Source: Bacteroidales bacterium CF (GTDB lineage Bacteria; Bacteroidota; Bacteroidia; Bacteroidales; UBA932). Taken from it: DNA of 64,000 bases. The notes under the pieces are model-generated. The model saw only the letters and a program-made list of their open reading frames with translations. It did not search any database and had not been told where the DNA came from. The stretch's first letter is position 1. Each line of letters opens with the position of its first letter. The translations under genes were made by a program, and so were the position numbers. The stretch covers positions 1,364,001 to 1,428,000 of the forward strand of contig CP006772.1 in NCBI GenBank assembly GCA_000473305.1. The letters run 5' to 3'. Positions 18,769-28,003 of the stretch are shown here, one piece after another.

Positions 18769-19638
18769 TCAACATTGAAACTCCTCCAACGCTTTGCGCG
18801 TGGCTAATTCTCCTGTTTTAATGATTTCTTCTGATTTATAAAAATGAAATGGTCCATAAGAATTCATGGGGATTTTAATTAAAATATCTGGTTTATGCAT
18901 CTCTATTGTCAATGCAGAAATTTGTTGTATCATCAAACTTGCTGTTTGAGATAATAGTGTATAATAGTTAAGCTGCGTACCTGTGATTTTTGGTAAAAAC
19001 TGGAATCCTTTGTTCATTAAAAAGGTGAAATAGTTCAACTCGAGTTCTTTTTTTGATAATTTATTAACAGAAATGTTATTGTCAAATATTATGGGAGAGT
19101 TGACATCAACGGCAATTAGCAAATCATTATTACTTCTTTTAATCCGGTTTATTGGTATAGGATTCAATACGCCTCCATCTATTAAAATCTTTCCTTCAAC
19201 CATACATGGCTTGAAAACAGTAGGTATTGAAATAGAGGCTCTGATTGCTTCATAAAGACTTCCCGTTTCAAAGAGGACTTCTTTTTTATTTTTTATATCG
19301 GTTGCTACGGCAGTTAAGTTAATGGGCAAAGATTCAATATTAAGATCGGGTATTATTTTTTTTAATTCCTTTATTATCTTGTTACCTTTAACTAGTCCAT
19401 TTGTGCTAAGTGCAAAGTCGATAAGATTAAAAACGGCTATCTTATCGATATTGCACATCCAATCTCTAAAAACTGGTAAATTACCAGATGCATACACCCC
19501 TCCCACCAGTGCACCCATCGAAGATCCTGCTATTGAAGTTATTTTAAATCCCTGTCGTTCCAATTCTTCGATTACTCCGATATGGGCAACTCCTCTTGCA
19601 CCCCCACTGGATAATACTAATGATACTGTTCTTTCCAT
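18769..19638 (-). CDS. Patatin-like phospholipase
   Basis: A 289-residue Ser/Asp-dyad lipid hydrolase. The N-terminus has the glycine-rich oxyanion loop (SSGGARGVAHIG, about residues 10-21), the nucleophile elbow GSSMG with Ser about 40, and the dyad Asp in LIDGGVLNPIP (about 152). No signal peptide, so it should act in the cytoplasm or at the inner membrane face. Its ATG begins directly after the TAA of the upstream acyltransferase frame. Removal or remodelling of acyl chains in the lipid operon is the likely role; the substrate is unknown. Confidence 0.9.
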   Translation of the reverse strand: MERTVSLVLSSGGARGVAHIGVIEELERQGFKITSIAGSSMGALVGGVYASGNLPVFRDWMCNIDKIAVFNLIDFALSTNGLVKGNKIIKELKKIIPDLNIESLPINLTAVATDIKNKKEVLFETGSLYEAIRASISIPTVFKPCMVEGKILIDGGVLNPIPINRIKRSNNDLLIAVDVNSPIIFDNNISVNKLSKKELELNYFTFLMNKGFQFLPKITGTQLNYYTLLSQTASLMIQQISALTIEMHKPDILIKIPMNSYGPFHFYKSEEIIKTGELATRKALEEFQC

Positions 19639-20052
19639 TTAATGTTTTATTGATTCAAGTGAGAAATTATCAGGATATTTTGCCGATACACCTTTGTACA
19701 TTGTATTTATTTGAAGCATGACCGAATTGATGTCTTCAAGATTGTCTATCACCCCTTTTATTCCAATTTCTTTTTTTCAATAATCTAAATAACAAACCAT
19801 TATCGGAACGTTGGCTTTCTGAGCCATATAGTAGAAACCCTTTTTCCAATTTGTTACATTAGAAAAACTTCCTTCCGGTGATATAATTATATGTAAAGAA
19901 TGAGCATTATTAAGCATAGAAGCAACTTGACGGATAGCGTTTTTCTTCTTTCCACGTATAGGAATTGATCCATACAACTTTAGCAAAATATTCATCGGGA
20001 AAAAGAAAAGTTCTTTTTTTGTTAAAAACTTATAATTTATGTCTAACTGCAT
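19639..20052 (-). pseudogene. 1-acylglycerol-3-phosphate acyltransferase-like gene with in-frame TGA and missing N-terminus
   Basis: This reads as the middle and end of a short PlsC-type acyltransferase: KKELFFFPMNILLKLYGSIP, then HIIISPEGSFS (the family's EG block) and KKGFYYMAQKANVPIMVCYLDY. An in-frame TGA at 19777-19779 follows. The same frame stays open another 45 codons (KKEIGIKGVIDN ... DNFSLESIKH) to TAA at 19639-19641, abutting patatin. The KKEIGI tail is exactly what homologues have, so the TGA replaces a sense codon. The usual N-terminal HxxxxD catalytic block is absent, and the frame starts just after a good promoter, suggesting a 5' deletion. The protein should be inactive. Confidence 0.72.
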
Positions 20053-20077
20053 CAGATAAAGTTTTCCGTTTGGTATG

Positions 20078-20108
20078 CAAAGATAGATATTATATTCGGA
20101 TATCCAAT
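20078..20108 (-). promoter_or_regulatory. Promoter of the lipid operon
   Basis: On the minus strand a TATCTTTG -7 box (20078-20085) matches the Bacteroidetes TAnnTTTG consensus. A weaker ATTGG at the expected -33 position (20104-20108) lies about 19 bp upstream. Transcription would start about 15-20 nt before the acyltransferase ATG and read the whole operon down to 14387. Confidence 0.55.
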
Positions 20109-20203
20109 TTTACTACTCTGTAATCAAAATTATTGTACTAAACGCTATGCTGTGTCAAGCATATCCCTTCACCTCGATATTGTCTCTTTACTTTACATTT
20201 CGG

Positions 20204-20420
20204 TTAAAAGACATGTTCTTCTATATAGATCTGCACGGTTCCTGTCAATTCTGTATATAGTAGTTCGCATTCGGGAGCATAGGAGAAGTTATCCGACAGC
20301 AGATACTTATCATACACCTTCCCACATATTGGCAATATTTTTTCTGCAAATACTTTTGCGGCTCCTCGAGGCACATGCAGCGTCAATAATTTCACTGCGT
20401 ATGATTTCTTCTTTTTTCAT
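20204..20420 (-). pseudogene. Possible TetR-type regulator remnant
   Basis: From the ATG at 20418-20420 one frame reads MKKEEIIRSEIIDAAC, a good TetR-family first helix, then goes out of family and stops at about 20310. A second frame, shifted by one, reads AAKVFAEK, the phrase expected next in a TetR helix-turn-helix, and stays open to 20204. The helix-turn-helix proper (usually ending in a YxYF motif) is not visible. I read this as a frameshifted, partly deleted regulator in front of the lipid operon. It could also be chance. Confidence 0.28.
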
Positions 20421-20518
20421 TCACAAAACGATTATACGATTTTCGCTTTGATGCGCAAATTTCGTATAATTTATTTATTAAACAAACTTTCTAAAATCGA
20501 TCCTCTGCAAATTATTCA

Positions 20519-20526
20519 TATTTTTG
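20519..20526 (+). promoter_or_regulatory. -7 box before the truncated glycosyltransferase
   Basis: TATTTTTG fits TAnnTTTG, 19 nt before the ATG at 20546. No clear -33 TTTG is present at the right distance, so strength is uncertain. Confidence 0.4.
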
Positions 20527-20545
20527 TGACATAAAGCTAAAAAAC

Positions 20546-21247
20546 ATGCTGCGCCGACTGCTTCATTTTAAACAAGAGATAATTTTGTTCGTGGTTACGA
20601 GCTTGCTCTTGCTCTCCGGTCTGAACAAAGCTGAAGTAAATATTATGGAAGCCCGTAATTTCATTTCTGCCCGCGAAATGGTGCAGAATAAAGAATATTT
20701 ACTTACCACTCTTAATGGCGAGCCTCGTTACCAAAAACCGCCTTTACCTACCTGGTTGACTGCTGCTTCGGGCAGGATTTTTGGCTTTGATTCTCTTAAT
20801 ACCTTACGGTTACCGGTAGCAGCAGTAACTTTTCTTTTGGTTTTCGCTTTTTATTATTGCTCCAAACTTCTTGGATTAAGTTCAAAACACAGATTCAACA
20901 ATGCGTTAATTTTAATAACATCGTTCTATATATTTTTTGCAGGGCGAGATAATCAGTGGGATATGTATACACACAGCTTTATGCTGGTGAGTATATACTT
21001 CCTTTGGAAAGTGTTTCAAAATGAGTCCGGCGGTTTGCGAAATAGTTTTTTCGCTGGACTATTTTTAGGTTTTTCCATCTTAAGTAAAGGTCCAGTCTCT
21101 TTTTATGCCCTATTTTTACCTTTCCTGATAAGCTACGGTATAGTGTATCGCATTCCGTTTCGGGAAAAAAGGCTCTATTTACTGAATATGCTTTTATCCG
21201 GTTTGACTATCGGATTTAACAAGAAAGTCTTAAAGGATACTGTCTAA
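20546..21247 (+). pseudogene. GT39/ArnT-like glycosyltransferase, truncated
   Basis: The first 225 or so residues of a family-39 (dolichol-phosphate-mannose / ArnT-like) glycosyltransferase. They comprise a first membrane helix, a periplasmic loop with the family acidic/aromatic block (AEVNIMEARNFISAREM, then NGEPRYQKPPLPTWL), and further helices up to LLNMLLSGLTIG. About residue 225 the sequence changes to FNKKVLKDTV and stops, whereas intact relatives have roughly 500-550 residues. The missing half is not found downstream. The break lies close to the att-like sequence and tRNA-Arg, pointing to a recombination event. An intact family member is at 37954-39465. Confidence 0.8.
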
Positions 21248-21330
21248 AAAATGGGATCTTGACATTCATATCTTAAAATTTTACAATGTAAAGTTAGTTA
21301 TACACTATTGATTTTTAGATATATGCACCC

Positions 21331-21405
21331 TAGACAAAACGCGACAAAAGGTAGACAAAAGGTGACAATTCGTGACCTGTTTTGTATTTTTAAAATAGGT
21401 CACGA
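21331..21405. repeat. GACAAAA direct repeats and TCGTGACCT inverted repeat
   Basis: GACAAAA units occur at about 10-12 bp spacing (from 21332 to 21366, the last as GACAATT). They are followed by TCGTGACCT (21370-21378) and its exact inverted copy AGGTCACGA (21397-21405). A further GTCACG lies just beyond. Helically phased short repeats plus an inverted repeat beside a tRNA gene are typical of att-arm sites (inference). Confidence 0.6.
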
Positions 21406-21453
21406 TTTAGTCACGGAAAAGTGTCCAAATATGACCATTTTTTGACTAATATA

Positions 21454-21511
21454 CCAGACAAATTGAAAATAAAAAAACCTACAATCACTTGATATTGTAG
21501 GTTTTGTCTGG
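21454..21511. terminator. Nested hairpin, possible bidirectional terminator
   Basis: AAAACCTACAAT (21474-21485) pairs perfectly with ATTGTAGGTTTT (21494-21505) around an 8-nt loop. It is flanked by an outer pair CCAGACAAA (21454-21462) / TTTGTCTGG (21503-21511) that overlaps it slightly. The A-run before and T-run after allow termination in both directions. It may also be part of the att-like structure. Confidence 0.6.
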
Positions 21512-21540
21512 CTTTTGTCCGGTTTATTGGACATTTTTAG

Positions 21541-21614
21541 TGATTCGGTTGGGATTCGAACCCAAGACCCACAGCTTAGAAGGCTGTTGCTCTATCCAAC
21601 TGAGCTACCGAACC
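21541..21614 (-). tRNA. tRNA-Arg(TCT)
   Basis: On the minus strand the sequence folds as a standard tRNA. The 5' acceptor GGTTCGG pairs with 3' CCGAATC (one G-T pair) plus discriminator A. The D-arm has AGCTCAGTTGGATAGAGC. The anticodon stem ACAGC/GCTGT encloses loop CTTCTAA (anticodon TCT, arginine AGA codons). The T-arm contains GGGTTCGAATCCC. CCA is not encoded. The 3' end faces the repeat-rich junction to the left, the side on which site-specific elements insert. Confidence 0.96.
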
Positions 21615-21663
21615 GGTTTAAGCATCCCGTTTGGGGAGTGCAAAGATAACAAATATTTTGAAA

Positions 21664-22311
21664 TTACTTAGATTCGTTGGTATTTTTTGGTTTCCCAAGT
21701 GTTTTATATAGCAAATAGAGGAAAACCAGAACGCCAAGAACTATCATCCCATTAGATATCTCACTGCTATATTCATGAACCTTACTCATCAGTTGATCTT
21801 TAGGAACAACACTCTGTAGTGAGTAGCCAACAATTGCCAGAATAGAATTCCATAACATTGCGCCAAGAGTTGTATAGAGGACGAACTTCTTCAATCCCAT
21901 CTTTGCCAGACCTGCAGGAATTGAAATAAGTTGTCTGATGGCAGGGATAAGCCTTCCGACAAAAGTGGATACTGCACCATTCTTTATGAAGTACTCCTCT
22001 GCCTTGTGAATCTTTTGTTCATCAAGCAGGCACATACGACCGAAACGGGTATTGACAAGCCTGTAGATAACAGGCCTTCCCAGATAATACGCAAGATAAT
22101 AGTTCACAAAAGCTCCTATCAATGCACCAACTGTCCCAAAAAAGACCACTAAAAATATATTCAATTCACCTGCCGCTGCTTTATATGCAGCCGGTGGAAT
22201 AACAATTTCGGAAGGAAAAGGAATGAATGAGCTCTCTATCGCCATCAGAAGAGTAATCGTCCAATAGTTGAGATTTTCAAGACACCATTCTATAAAATGT
22301 ACAGACTCCAT
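21664..22311 (-). CDS. DedA-family membrane protein
   Basis: A 215-residue inner-membrane protein of the DedA/VTT family, thought to be lipid scramblases or flippases that recycle carrier lipids. Family blocks are visible: ESSFIPFPSEIVIPPAAYKA near residue 26, GALIGAFVNYYLAYYLGRPV, and the diagnostic GRLIPAIRQLISIPAGLAKM with conserved Arg and Pro. The C-terminus has a final helix and a basic tail. It follows the TPR gene by 3 nt on the same strand, so it is probably in one operon with the TPR and DUF6913 genes. Confidence 0.93.
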   Translation of the reverse strand: MESVHFIEWCLENLNYWTITLLMAIESSFIPFPSEIVIPPAAYKAAAGELNIFLVVFFGTVGALIGAFVNYYLAYYLGRPVIYRLVNTRFGRMCLLDEQKIHKAEEYFIKNGAVSTFVGRLIPAIRQLISIPAGLAKMGLKKFVLYTTLGAMLWNSILAIVGYSLQSVVPKDQLMSKVHEYSSEISNGMIVLGVLVFLYLLYKTLGKPKNTNESK

Positions 22312-22314
22312 AGT

Positions 22315-23550
22315 TTATTGTTTATTTATATTTATGTCGGGAATAAGGTTTTGCAGCATATTCTGCCAAATAATATCATGTTTGATCAGCTCCTCATAGC
22401 CGGAATCCAGACCTTCATCATCATTTGTATAATACATAGCGGCAATATGATAGACGAGAAATTCGGGCATGTTTGAAACTCTGTAGGATTTCAGGAGAGC
22501 TTCAGCTATGATGTTGAAATTAATAGTGACATCTGACATTACCTTTCTTAGGAAAATGAGAGCCTCGTTATAATCTTCCTTCAGCATACATATATAGGCC
22601 ATGTAGGTATTTGCATCCGGGCTTTCAGGGTCAAGCTCCAATGCCATTTTTGCATATTTTCCGGACTCCTCGGTCATACCTATTTTAAGGCAAGAATCGG
22701 CCAAAGCTGTTATTGCAAAGGAATCATATGGTTCAAGCTCGATAAACTCCTTAAGTGTGTCCACAGCCTTATCATATTGCTCTGTATTTATATGTACAAT
22801 AGCCTTGTTATACATTACCGAAGAGTTGGCAGGGTTTAAGGCAAGTGAGTAGTTAAACGCCTCTATTGCCTTGTCATATTTTTCCAGAGTAGCATAGATA
22901 GTTCCTACATTGAACCACACGTTGTCATTAAACGGCTCTTTATCAAGATATTTCTCATAAAAAACAATGCTCTCCTCATATCTTTTTGTCCTCTCCAGAC
23001 AAAAGGCCATATCATTAAAAATGGCTATGTTTTCCGGATTGTCACTGTTGATTTTCTCAAGATACTCCAGGGCAAACTCATAGCTTCCCGCATCAATATA
23101 ATCAAGAGCAGCAGTATAGAGCATCTCCTCCTGCTCCTCAGGAGAGAGGGTCATGGCATGACTGATGTAATCACGTGCAAGTTCATTATTACCCATTTTC
23201 AGCTGGCCTCTACCAAGTAAAAAATAGACATCGCTGTTACTCGAGTCAAAACCCAGCTGTTTTTCCAGTATAGCAACTGCTTTTTCCGGCTCTCTGTTAA
23301 CTATAAGTGCATCAGAGTATCTGACAGTCAAATCCGAAGAGTATGGATGTCTTAGATAAGCAATCTGAGAAAGCATAAGGACAAGATCATCATTAAACTC
23401 GTCTGCGAAGAAACCTAACAGGTAGTCAAATTCCTCTTCGGAAAAATTAAGTTCAGAGAGATCGCCATTTTTATATGCCTGACGACACAACTCTACCTTT
23501 TCCGAATAATCCTCCTCCTCATTGAAATTTAAAAAATTGTCTGCTGACAT
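22315..23550 (-). CDS. Tetratricopeptide-repeat protein
   Basis: A 411-residue cytoplasmic protein without a signal peptide, made almost wholly of TPR units. Examples are NVWFNVGTIYATLEKYDKAI, then FNYSLALNPANSSVMYNKAI, then SFAITALADSCLKIGM, with the typical W/Y-G-Y-A-P pattern; roughly nine repeats fit. It is probably a protein-binding scaffold; its partner is unknown. The start overlaps the stop of the upstream DUF6913 gene (TAATG), so the two are translationally coupled. Confidence 0.9.
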   Translation of the reverse strand: MSADNFLNFNEEEDYSEKVELCRQAYKNGDLSELNFSEEEFDYLLGFFADEFNDDLVLMLSQIAYLRHPYSSDLTVRYSDALIVNREPEKAVAILEKQLGFDSSNSDVYFLLGRGQLKMGNNELARDYISHAMTLSPEEQEEMLYTAALDYIDAGSYEFALEYLEKINSDNPENIAIFNDMAFCLERTKRYEESIVFYEKYLDKEPFNDNVWFNVGTIYATLEKYDKAIEAFNYSLALNPANSSVMYNKAIVHINTEQYDKAVDTLKEFIELEPYDSFAITALADSCLKIGMTEESGKYAKMALELDPESPDANTYMAYICMLKEDYNEALIFLRKVMSDVTINFNIIAEALLKSYRVSNMPEFLVYHIAAMYYTNDDEGLDSGYEELIKHDIIWQNMLQNLIPDININKQ

Positions 23551-24080
23551 TATAATGGTGTGATGGTCTTTAGATAAAAGAAGGCGCTTTTCACAAAATC
23601 CAAGGCACTATCCTTTTCGGTGTTGTTTGTAATAACAAGATCATAAGGATTTGGTTCAGGTGTATGCCTTCCAACCTTAAATGTTGATAGTGAAGATAGG
23701 GAGAGGAATTCACCGGTAAAACTATAGTTTTTTGAAAAATCAATAAAAAGATCACTTGGATCGTTTATAAAACCGGAGACCAGACTAGGATCCGGAACCC
23801 CTATCATCGATAAGTTTTTCTTGGTAATCAACTTGATACCATGTCCAAGAATCGCCTCTGAAGAGGTGTCTTTGCCAAGGTTTATAGCTATACCATGGTA
23901 TTCAATCTTCTTATCTGTCGCATATGAAATCAGAAATTTGACCGCCTCAAGATTATCATCCTCTGTAACCTCAAAGATAAAAGTTATCCTCTTTACTTTT
24001 TCAAGAGAGACAAACTTAACCTTTCTCTGTACAAAGATCCTGTTAATAGCCTTTTTCTGGCGTTTCTGTTTAAAAAACAT
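23550..24080 (-). CDS. DUF6913-like protein of unknown function
   Basis: A 176-residue protein with a strongly basic N-terminus (MFFKQKRQKKAINRIFVQRK). An alpha/beta region follows (FIFEVTEDDNLEAVKFLISY, LSMIGVPDPSLVSGFINDPSDLFIDF). It resembles the Bacteroidetes family annotated DUF6913; I give this from memory of the pattern. It opens the unit with the TPR and DedA genes. A TATTTTTG -7 box on the minus strand at 24107-24114 provides its promoter. Confidence 0.75.
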   Translation of the reverse strand: MFFKQKRQKKAINRIFVQRKVKFVSLEKVKRITFIFEVTEDDNLEAVKFLISYATDKKIEYHGIAINLGKDTSSEAILGHGIKLITKKNLSMIGVPDPSLVSGFINDPSDLFIDFSKNYSFTGEFLSLSSLSTFKVGRHTPEPNPYDLVITNNTEKDSALDFVKSAFFYLKTITPL

Positions 24081-24106
24081 ATCAACTTATAATTGATTAA
24101 ACGGTG

Positions 24107-24137
24107 CAAAAATAACAAATTATAATTGCTATCTTTG
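24107..24137. promoter_or_regulatory. Divergent promoter pair (DUF6913 unit / acyl-CoA ligase)
   Basis: The minus-strand -7 box TATTTTTG lies at 24107-24114 and the plus-strand -7 box TATCTTTG at 24130-24137, both matching TAnnTTTG. The plus-strand start would fall about 13 nt before the ligase ATG at 24157. The -33 boxes are weak on both sides. Confidence 0.55.
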
Positions 24138-24156
24138 ATTAAAGATCAAAATTCTT

Positions 24157-25779
24157 ATGTTAAGCGAAATATCAGAATTGACTTTAGAAGATCTCTTTTC
24201 AAAGAGTGTCATTGATTTTCAGGAACGTCCGGCATATTCGGTTGTAGGAAAAGAGAGCATTTCGTACAAGGAAGTTGGAGAGAGGACAGAGAGGCTTGTT
24301 GACCTTTTCAACAAGTCAGGATTGGAAAAAGGCTCCAGGATATCCATACTAGGCAACAATATGCCCAACTGGCCGGTAAGCTACTTTGCAATAACGACAT
24401 CATCAAGGATTGCCGTACCTATCCTTCCTGATTTTACAGCTTTTGAAATTGTCAACATTCTGGAACATTCCGGCTGTAAGGCTCTGATTGTTTCAAAGAA
24501 ATTACAATACAAGATTCCGGAGCATATCTTCAATGAACTGGATCTGGTAATCTCCATGGATGAACTGGAGATTATAAAACATCCCGAAAAAAGTGATTAT
24601 GTGGTCACCTCTTCCCCGGAACCATCAGACCTGGCATCCATAATATATACATCAGGAACGACAGGAACATCAAAAGGTGTAATGTTAAGTCACAGCAACA
24701 TCGTCTCCCAGGAGTATATGACCAACAAACTCTTCGGAATAATCAAAGAAGATATCCTTCTATCCGTTCTGCCCCTTTCCCATACATACGAGTGCAGCAT
24801 CGGAATGATTCAGCCCTTTGCACACGGAGCTCATGTCGTATACATGGAAGGAGCTCCTACCCCTTCTCTGCTTCTTCCTGCCCTTAAGGAGGTAAAGCCG
24901 ACAATAATGCTTACGGTACCGCTGATTGTTGAAAAAATATTCAAGAACAAGATCCGGCCAATGTTCACAAAGAACTTCCAAATGCAGGTTTTGTACTCTT
25001 TTCCACTTATCAGGAGGCTTTTCCACAAAATTTCCGGAAAAAAGCTATACAACACCTTTGGCGGTAAACTAAGATTTTTCGGAATAGGTGGTTCAAAACT
25101 TGATGGCATGGTCGAAAGATTCCTTGCAGATGCTGGTTTTCCCTACGCTATAGGATATGGTCTTACTGAGACCTCCCCTCTTCTGGCCGGAGCAATACCG
25201 GGGAAGACAAGATGGCAATCCACAGGACCGGCTCTTGTGGGTGTTGAGTTAAGATTAGACAACATCAATTCCAAAAACATAGGGGAAATAGTAGTTAAAG
25301 GGCCAAATGTTATGGTGGGTTATTACAAAGATCCCGAGGCCACTTCAAAATGTTTTACTGCAGATGGATGGTTCAGGACAAAAGATCTTGGCATCATAGA
25401 CAAACACGGATATTTGTATATCAAAGGAAGAGTCGACAATATGATTCTCAACTCAAACGGAGAGAATATATACCCGGAGGAGATTGAGACCGTTCTAAAC
25501 GAACACGACATGGTCCTAGAATCGCTGGTAACGCAGAAGAACGGGAAAATGACAGCTCTTGTTCACTTTAATTATGATCAGATAGAGGCGATACACCAGT
25601 TGCGAAATGAGCCTAAAATAAACATTGATGAACGTGTACAAAAAATCAAGGAGGAATTGCTTGACTTTGTAAACGACAGAGTGAGCAAATCCTCCAAAAT
25701 TTCCGAAATCATAGAGCAGCCTGTAGCATTTGAAAAAACGGCTACTCAGAAGATCAAAAGATACCTTTATACTGACTAG
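24157..25779 (+). CDS. Long-chain fatty acid-CoA ligase
   Basis: A 540-residue adenylate-forming enzyme that activates fatty acids to acyl-CoA. It carries the P-loop-like [16 protein letters not shown] (about residues 166-181), the YGLTETSPL block, the [21 protein letters not shown] segment with its GYYKDPE core, the hinge and [10 protein letters not shown], and the C-terminal catalytic-lysine region (QKIKRYLY). Slightly shorter than the eukaryote-like ligases of about 600 residues. It likely supplies acyl-CoA to lipid synthesis, including the sphingolipid pathway of the same window (inference). Its 3' end overlaps clpB by 4 nt in convergent orientation. Confidence 0.9.
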   Translation: MLSEISELTLEDLFSKSVIDFQERPAYSVVGKESISYKEVGERTERLVDLFNKSGLEKGSRISILGNNMPNWPVSYFAITTSSRIAVPILPDFTAFEIVNILEHSGCKALIVSKKLQYKIPEHIFNELDLVISMDELEIIKHPEKSDYVVTSSPEPSDLASIIYTSGTTGTSKGVMLSHSNIVSQEYMTNKLFGIIKEDILLSVLPLSHTYECSIGMIQPFAHGAHVVYMEGAPTPSLLLPALKEVKPTIMLTVPLIVEKIFKNKIRPMFTKNFQMQVLYSFPLIRRLFHKISGKKLYNTFGGKLRFFGIGGSKLDGMVERFLADAGFPYAIGYGLTETSPLLAGAIPGKTRWQSTGPALVGVELRLDNINSKNIGEIVVKGPNVMVGYYKDPEATSKCFTADGWFRTKDLGIIDKHGYLYIKGRVDNMILNSNGENIYPEEIETVLNEHDMVLESLVTQKNGKMTALVHFNYDQIEAIHQLRNEPKINIDERVQKIKEELLDFVNDRVSKSSKISEIIEQPVAFEKTATQKIKRYLYTD

Positions 25780-27908
25780 TTTCTGAATACGAGTTCATCA
25801 TCAAAGCAATCGACTATGATTGGCTTCTCCCTGTTGAGTTTGCCCTCAAGCAAGGATTTTGCAAGCTCGTTTACAAGTTCCCTCTGAAGCAACCTTTTCA
25901 CGGGCCTGGCCCCGTATGAAGGATCAAAACCTTTACTGCACAAATACTCCATGGCATATTCGGTAATTGTCAGAGTCATTCCTTTATCTTCTACCAGTTT
26001 TTGAACAGCGCTTATCTGAAGTTTCAGAATATCTTTTACATCACTCATTGTCAGCGGATGAAACACTATCGTTTCATCAATTCTGTTTAAAAATTCAGGT
26101 CTGACACTTGCCCTAAGTACATCAATCACCTCCCTCCTGGTCTTTTCAAGAACCTCTTCTCTGTTTGAGCTGTTCATTCTGGAGAGGTTTTCCTGGATTA
26201 TATCCGATGCTGCATTGGAAGTCATTATCAGTATTGTGTTCTTAAAATCAGCTGTTCTTCCCTTATTGTCGGTCAGCCTTCCATCATCAAGTACCTGCAG
26301 TAAAATGTTAAACACATCCGGATGCGCCTTTTCAATTTCATCCAATAATATCACAGAATATGGCTTACGCCTTACAGCTTCGGTAAGTTGGCCGCCCTCC
26401 TCATATCCTATATATCCCGGGGGAGCTCCTACCAATCTGGATACCGAGTGCCTCTCCTGATACTCACTCATATCAATTCTTGTAAGCATATTCTCATCGT
26501 TGAACAGGAACTCTGCAAGAGCCTTTGCCAGTTCAGTCTTTCCCACTCCGGTAGTACCGAGAAAGAGAAAAGATCCGATAGGACGTTTTGCATCCTGCAG
26601 CCCGGCACGACTTCTTCTTATAGCGTCCGAAACAGCTTTTATTGCCTCATCTTGTCCCACGATTCTCTTATGAAGCTCATCCTCCATTCTTAAAAGTTTC
26701 TCCTTTTCACTCTCAAGCATCCTTTTCACCGGAATACCGGTCCATTTAGCAACAACTTCCGCTATATCTTCAGGTTCCACATATTCGTTAATGAGCGTAA
26801 ATTCACTTTTGCTCTTCTGTTCCATGAGCTCTTTAATCTGTTTTTCTGCAGAAACAATTTTTCCATATCTGAGCTCGGCAACCTTACCATAATCACCACT
26901 CCTTTCAGCCTCTTCTGCCTTGAATTTCAACTGTTCAATCTCAATCTTCTGCTTTTGAATCTGTTCTAAAATCTTTTTCTCCTTAGCCCACTGCTCATTA
27001 TCCCGGTTACGCTCCTCACTCAACTCTTCAATCTGTCTTGCAAGTTCACCGAGTTTCTCCTTGTCACCCTCTCTCTTGATAGCCTCTCTCTCAATTTCCA
27101 GCTGTCTAATCTTGTGATTCAGCTCATCTATGGATTCGGGGACGGAATTCATCTCAAGCCTTAATTTTGATGCAGCCTCATCAATAAGATCTATAGCCTT
27201 GTCAGGCAGATGACGGTTAGATATGTAACGGTTTGAAAGATCAACTGCGGCAATCAGGGCATCATCCTTGATCTGGACCTTGTGATGGTTTTCGTACCTC
27301 TCTTTCAACCCCCTGAGAATCGATATAGCTTCAGCCGGAGTCGGTTCGTCAACATTGACCATCTGGAACCTTCTCTCCAAAGCCTTGTCCTTTTCAAAAT
27401 ATAGCTGATACTCATCAAGTGTTGTAGAACCAACGGCCCTTAACTCTCCCCTAGCCAATGCGGGTTTAAGAATATTTGCGGCATCCATGGCCCCGTCGCT
27501 TCTTCCGGCCCCGATAAGTGTATGAATCTCGTCAATAAAAAGTATAACTTCCCCGGCACTGTCAATCACCTCCTTGACAACACCTTTCAGCCTCTCTTCA
27601 AACTCACCTTTGTATTTTGCCCCTGCAATAAGTGCTCCCATGTCAAGAGAAAATATCTCTTTTGATTTCAGATTCTCAGGAACATCACCATGTACTATTC
27701 TTTGAGCTATACCTTCGGCTATTGCGGTTTTACCCACACCCGGCTCTCCTACCAGTATAGGATTGTTCTTTGTTCTACGGCTCAAAATCTGCAGAACTCT
27801 CCTGATCTCTTCATCCCTGCCAATAACAGGATCCAACTTGCCGGACTTTGCCTGTTCATTCAGGTTAATGGCAAACTTGCCAAGAAATTCCCAATTTTGT
27901 TTATTCAT
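25776..27908 (-). CDS. clpB: ClpB-type disaggregase lacking the N-terminal domain
   Basis: A AAA+ protein with two ATPase rings. From the ATG at 27906-27908 ([16 protein letters not shown]) it has 710 residues. First Walker A GEPGVGKT is at 54-61, then sensor and pore elements ([15 protein letters not shown]), a ClpB middle coiled coil (about residues 250-370), and second Walker [11 protein letters not shown] near 450. The region ends in [17 protein letters not shown]. Full-length ClpB has an extra N-terminal domain of about 150 residues. That is absent, and only 95 bp separate this start from queE. The frame continues upstream to 28055 but crosses the queE promoter. Disaggregation with DnaK does not need the N-domain, so it should be functional. 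Confidence 0.92.
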   Translation of the reverse strand: MNKQNWEFLGKFAINLNEQAKSGKLDPVIGRDEEIRRVLQILSRRTKNNPILVGEPGVGKTAIAEGIAQRIVHGDVPENLKSKEIFSLDMGALIAGAKYKGEFEERLKGVVKEVIDSAGEVILFIDEIHTLIGAGRSDGAMDAANILKPALARGELRAVGSTTLDEYQLYFEKDKALERRFQMVNVDEPTPAEAISILRGLKERYENHHKVQIKDDALIAAVDLSNRYISNRHLPDKAIDLIDEAASKLRLEMNSVPESIDELNHKIRQLEIEREAIKREGDKEKLGELARQIEELSEERNRDNEQWAKEKKILEQIQKQKIEIEQLKFKAEEAERSGDYGKVAELRYGKIVSAEKQIKELMEQKSKSEFTLINEYVEPEDIAEVVAKWTGIPVKRMLESEKEKLLRMEDELHKRIVGQDEAIKAVSDAIRRSRAGLQDAKRPIGSFLFLGTTGVGKTELAKALAEFLFNDENMLTRIDMSEYQERHSVSRLVGAPPGYIGYEEGGQLTEAVRRKPYSVILLDEIEKAHPDVFNILLQVLDDGRLTDNKGRTADFKNTILIMTSNAASDIIQENLSRMNSSNREEVLEKTRREVIDVLRASVRPEFLNRIDETIVFHPLTMSDVKDILKLQISAVQKLVEDKGMTLTITEYAMEYLCSKGFDPSYGARPVKRLLQRELVNELAKSLLEGKLNREKPIIVDCFDDELVFRN

Positions 27909-27983
27909 TATCTTTTGATTTTTATAACAATTACTGCAACATATCTGCCATCCGGTATTTTCTGACAAAACGGCACATTTTAC

Positions 27984-27991
27984 TATCTTTG
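27984..27991 (+). promoter_or_regulatory. queE -7 promoter box
   Basis: TATCTTTG matches TAnnTTTG and lies 12 nt before the queE ATG at 28004. It overlaps the TTG that would open a longer frame at 27989, which rules that start out and makes a very short leader likely. Confidence 0.6.
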
Positions 27992-28003
27992 CAGAAAAAA
28001 GAG

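Larger units (their letters stand above)
21248..21540. other. Intergenic, repeat-rich junction next to tRNA-Arg
   Basis: No gene is visible. From about 21214 the sequence no longer belongs to the glycosyltransferase. It contains short direct repeats (GACAAAA units), two inverted repeats and a strong hairpin, described separately. This composition resembles the recombinase-binding arms found next to integrated elements, but no integrase gene remains. Confidence 0.5.
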
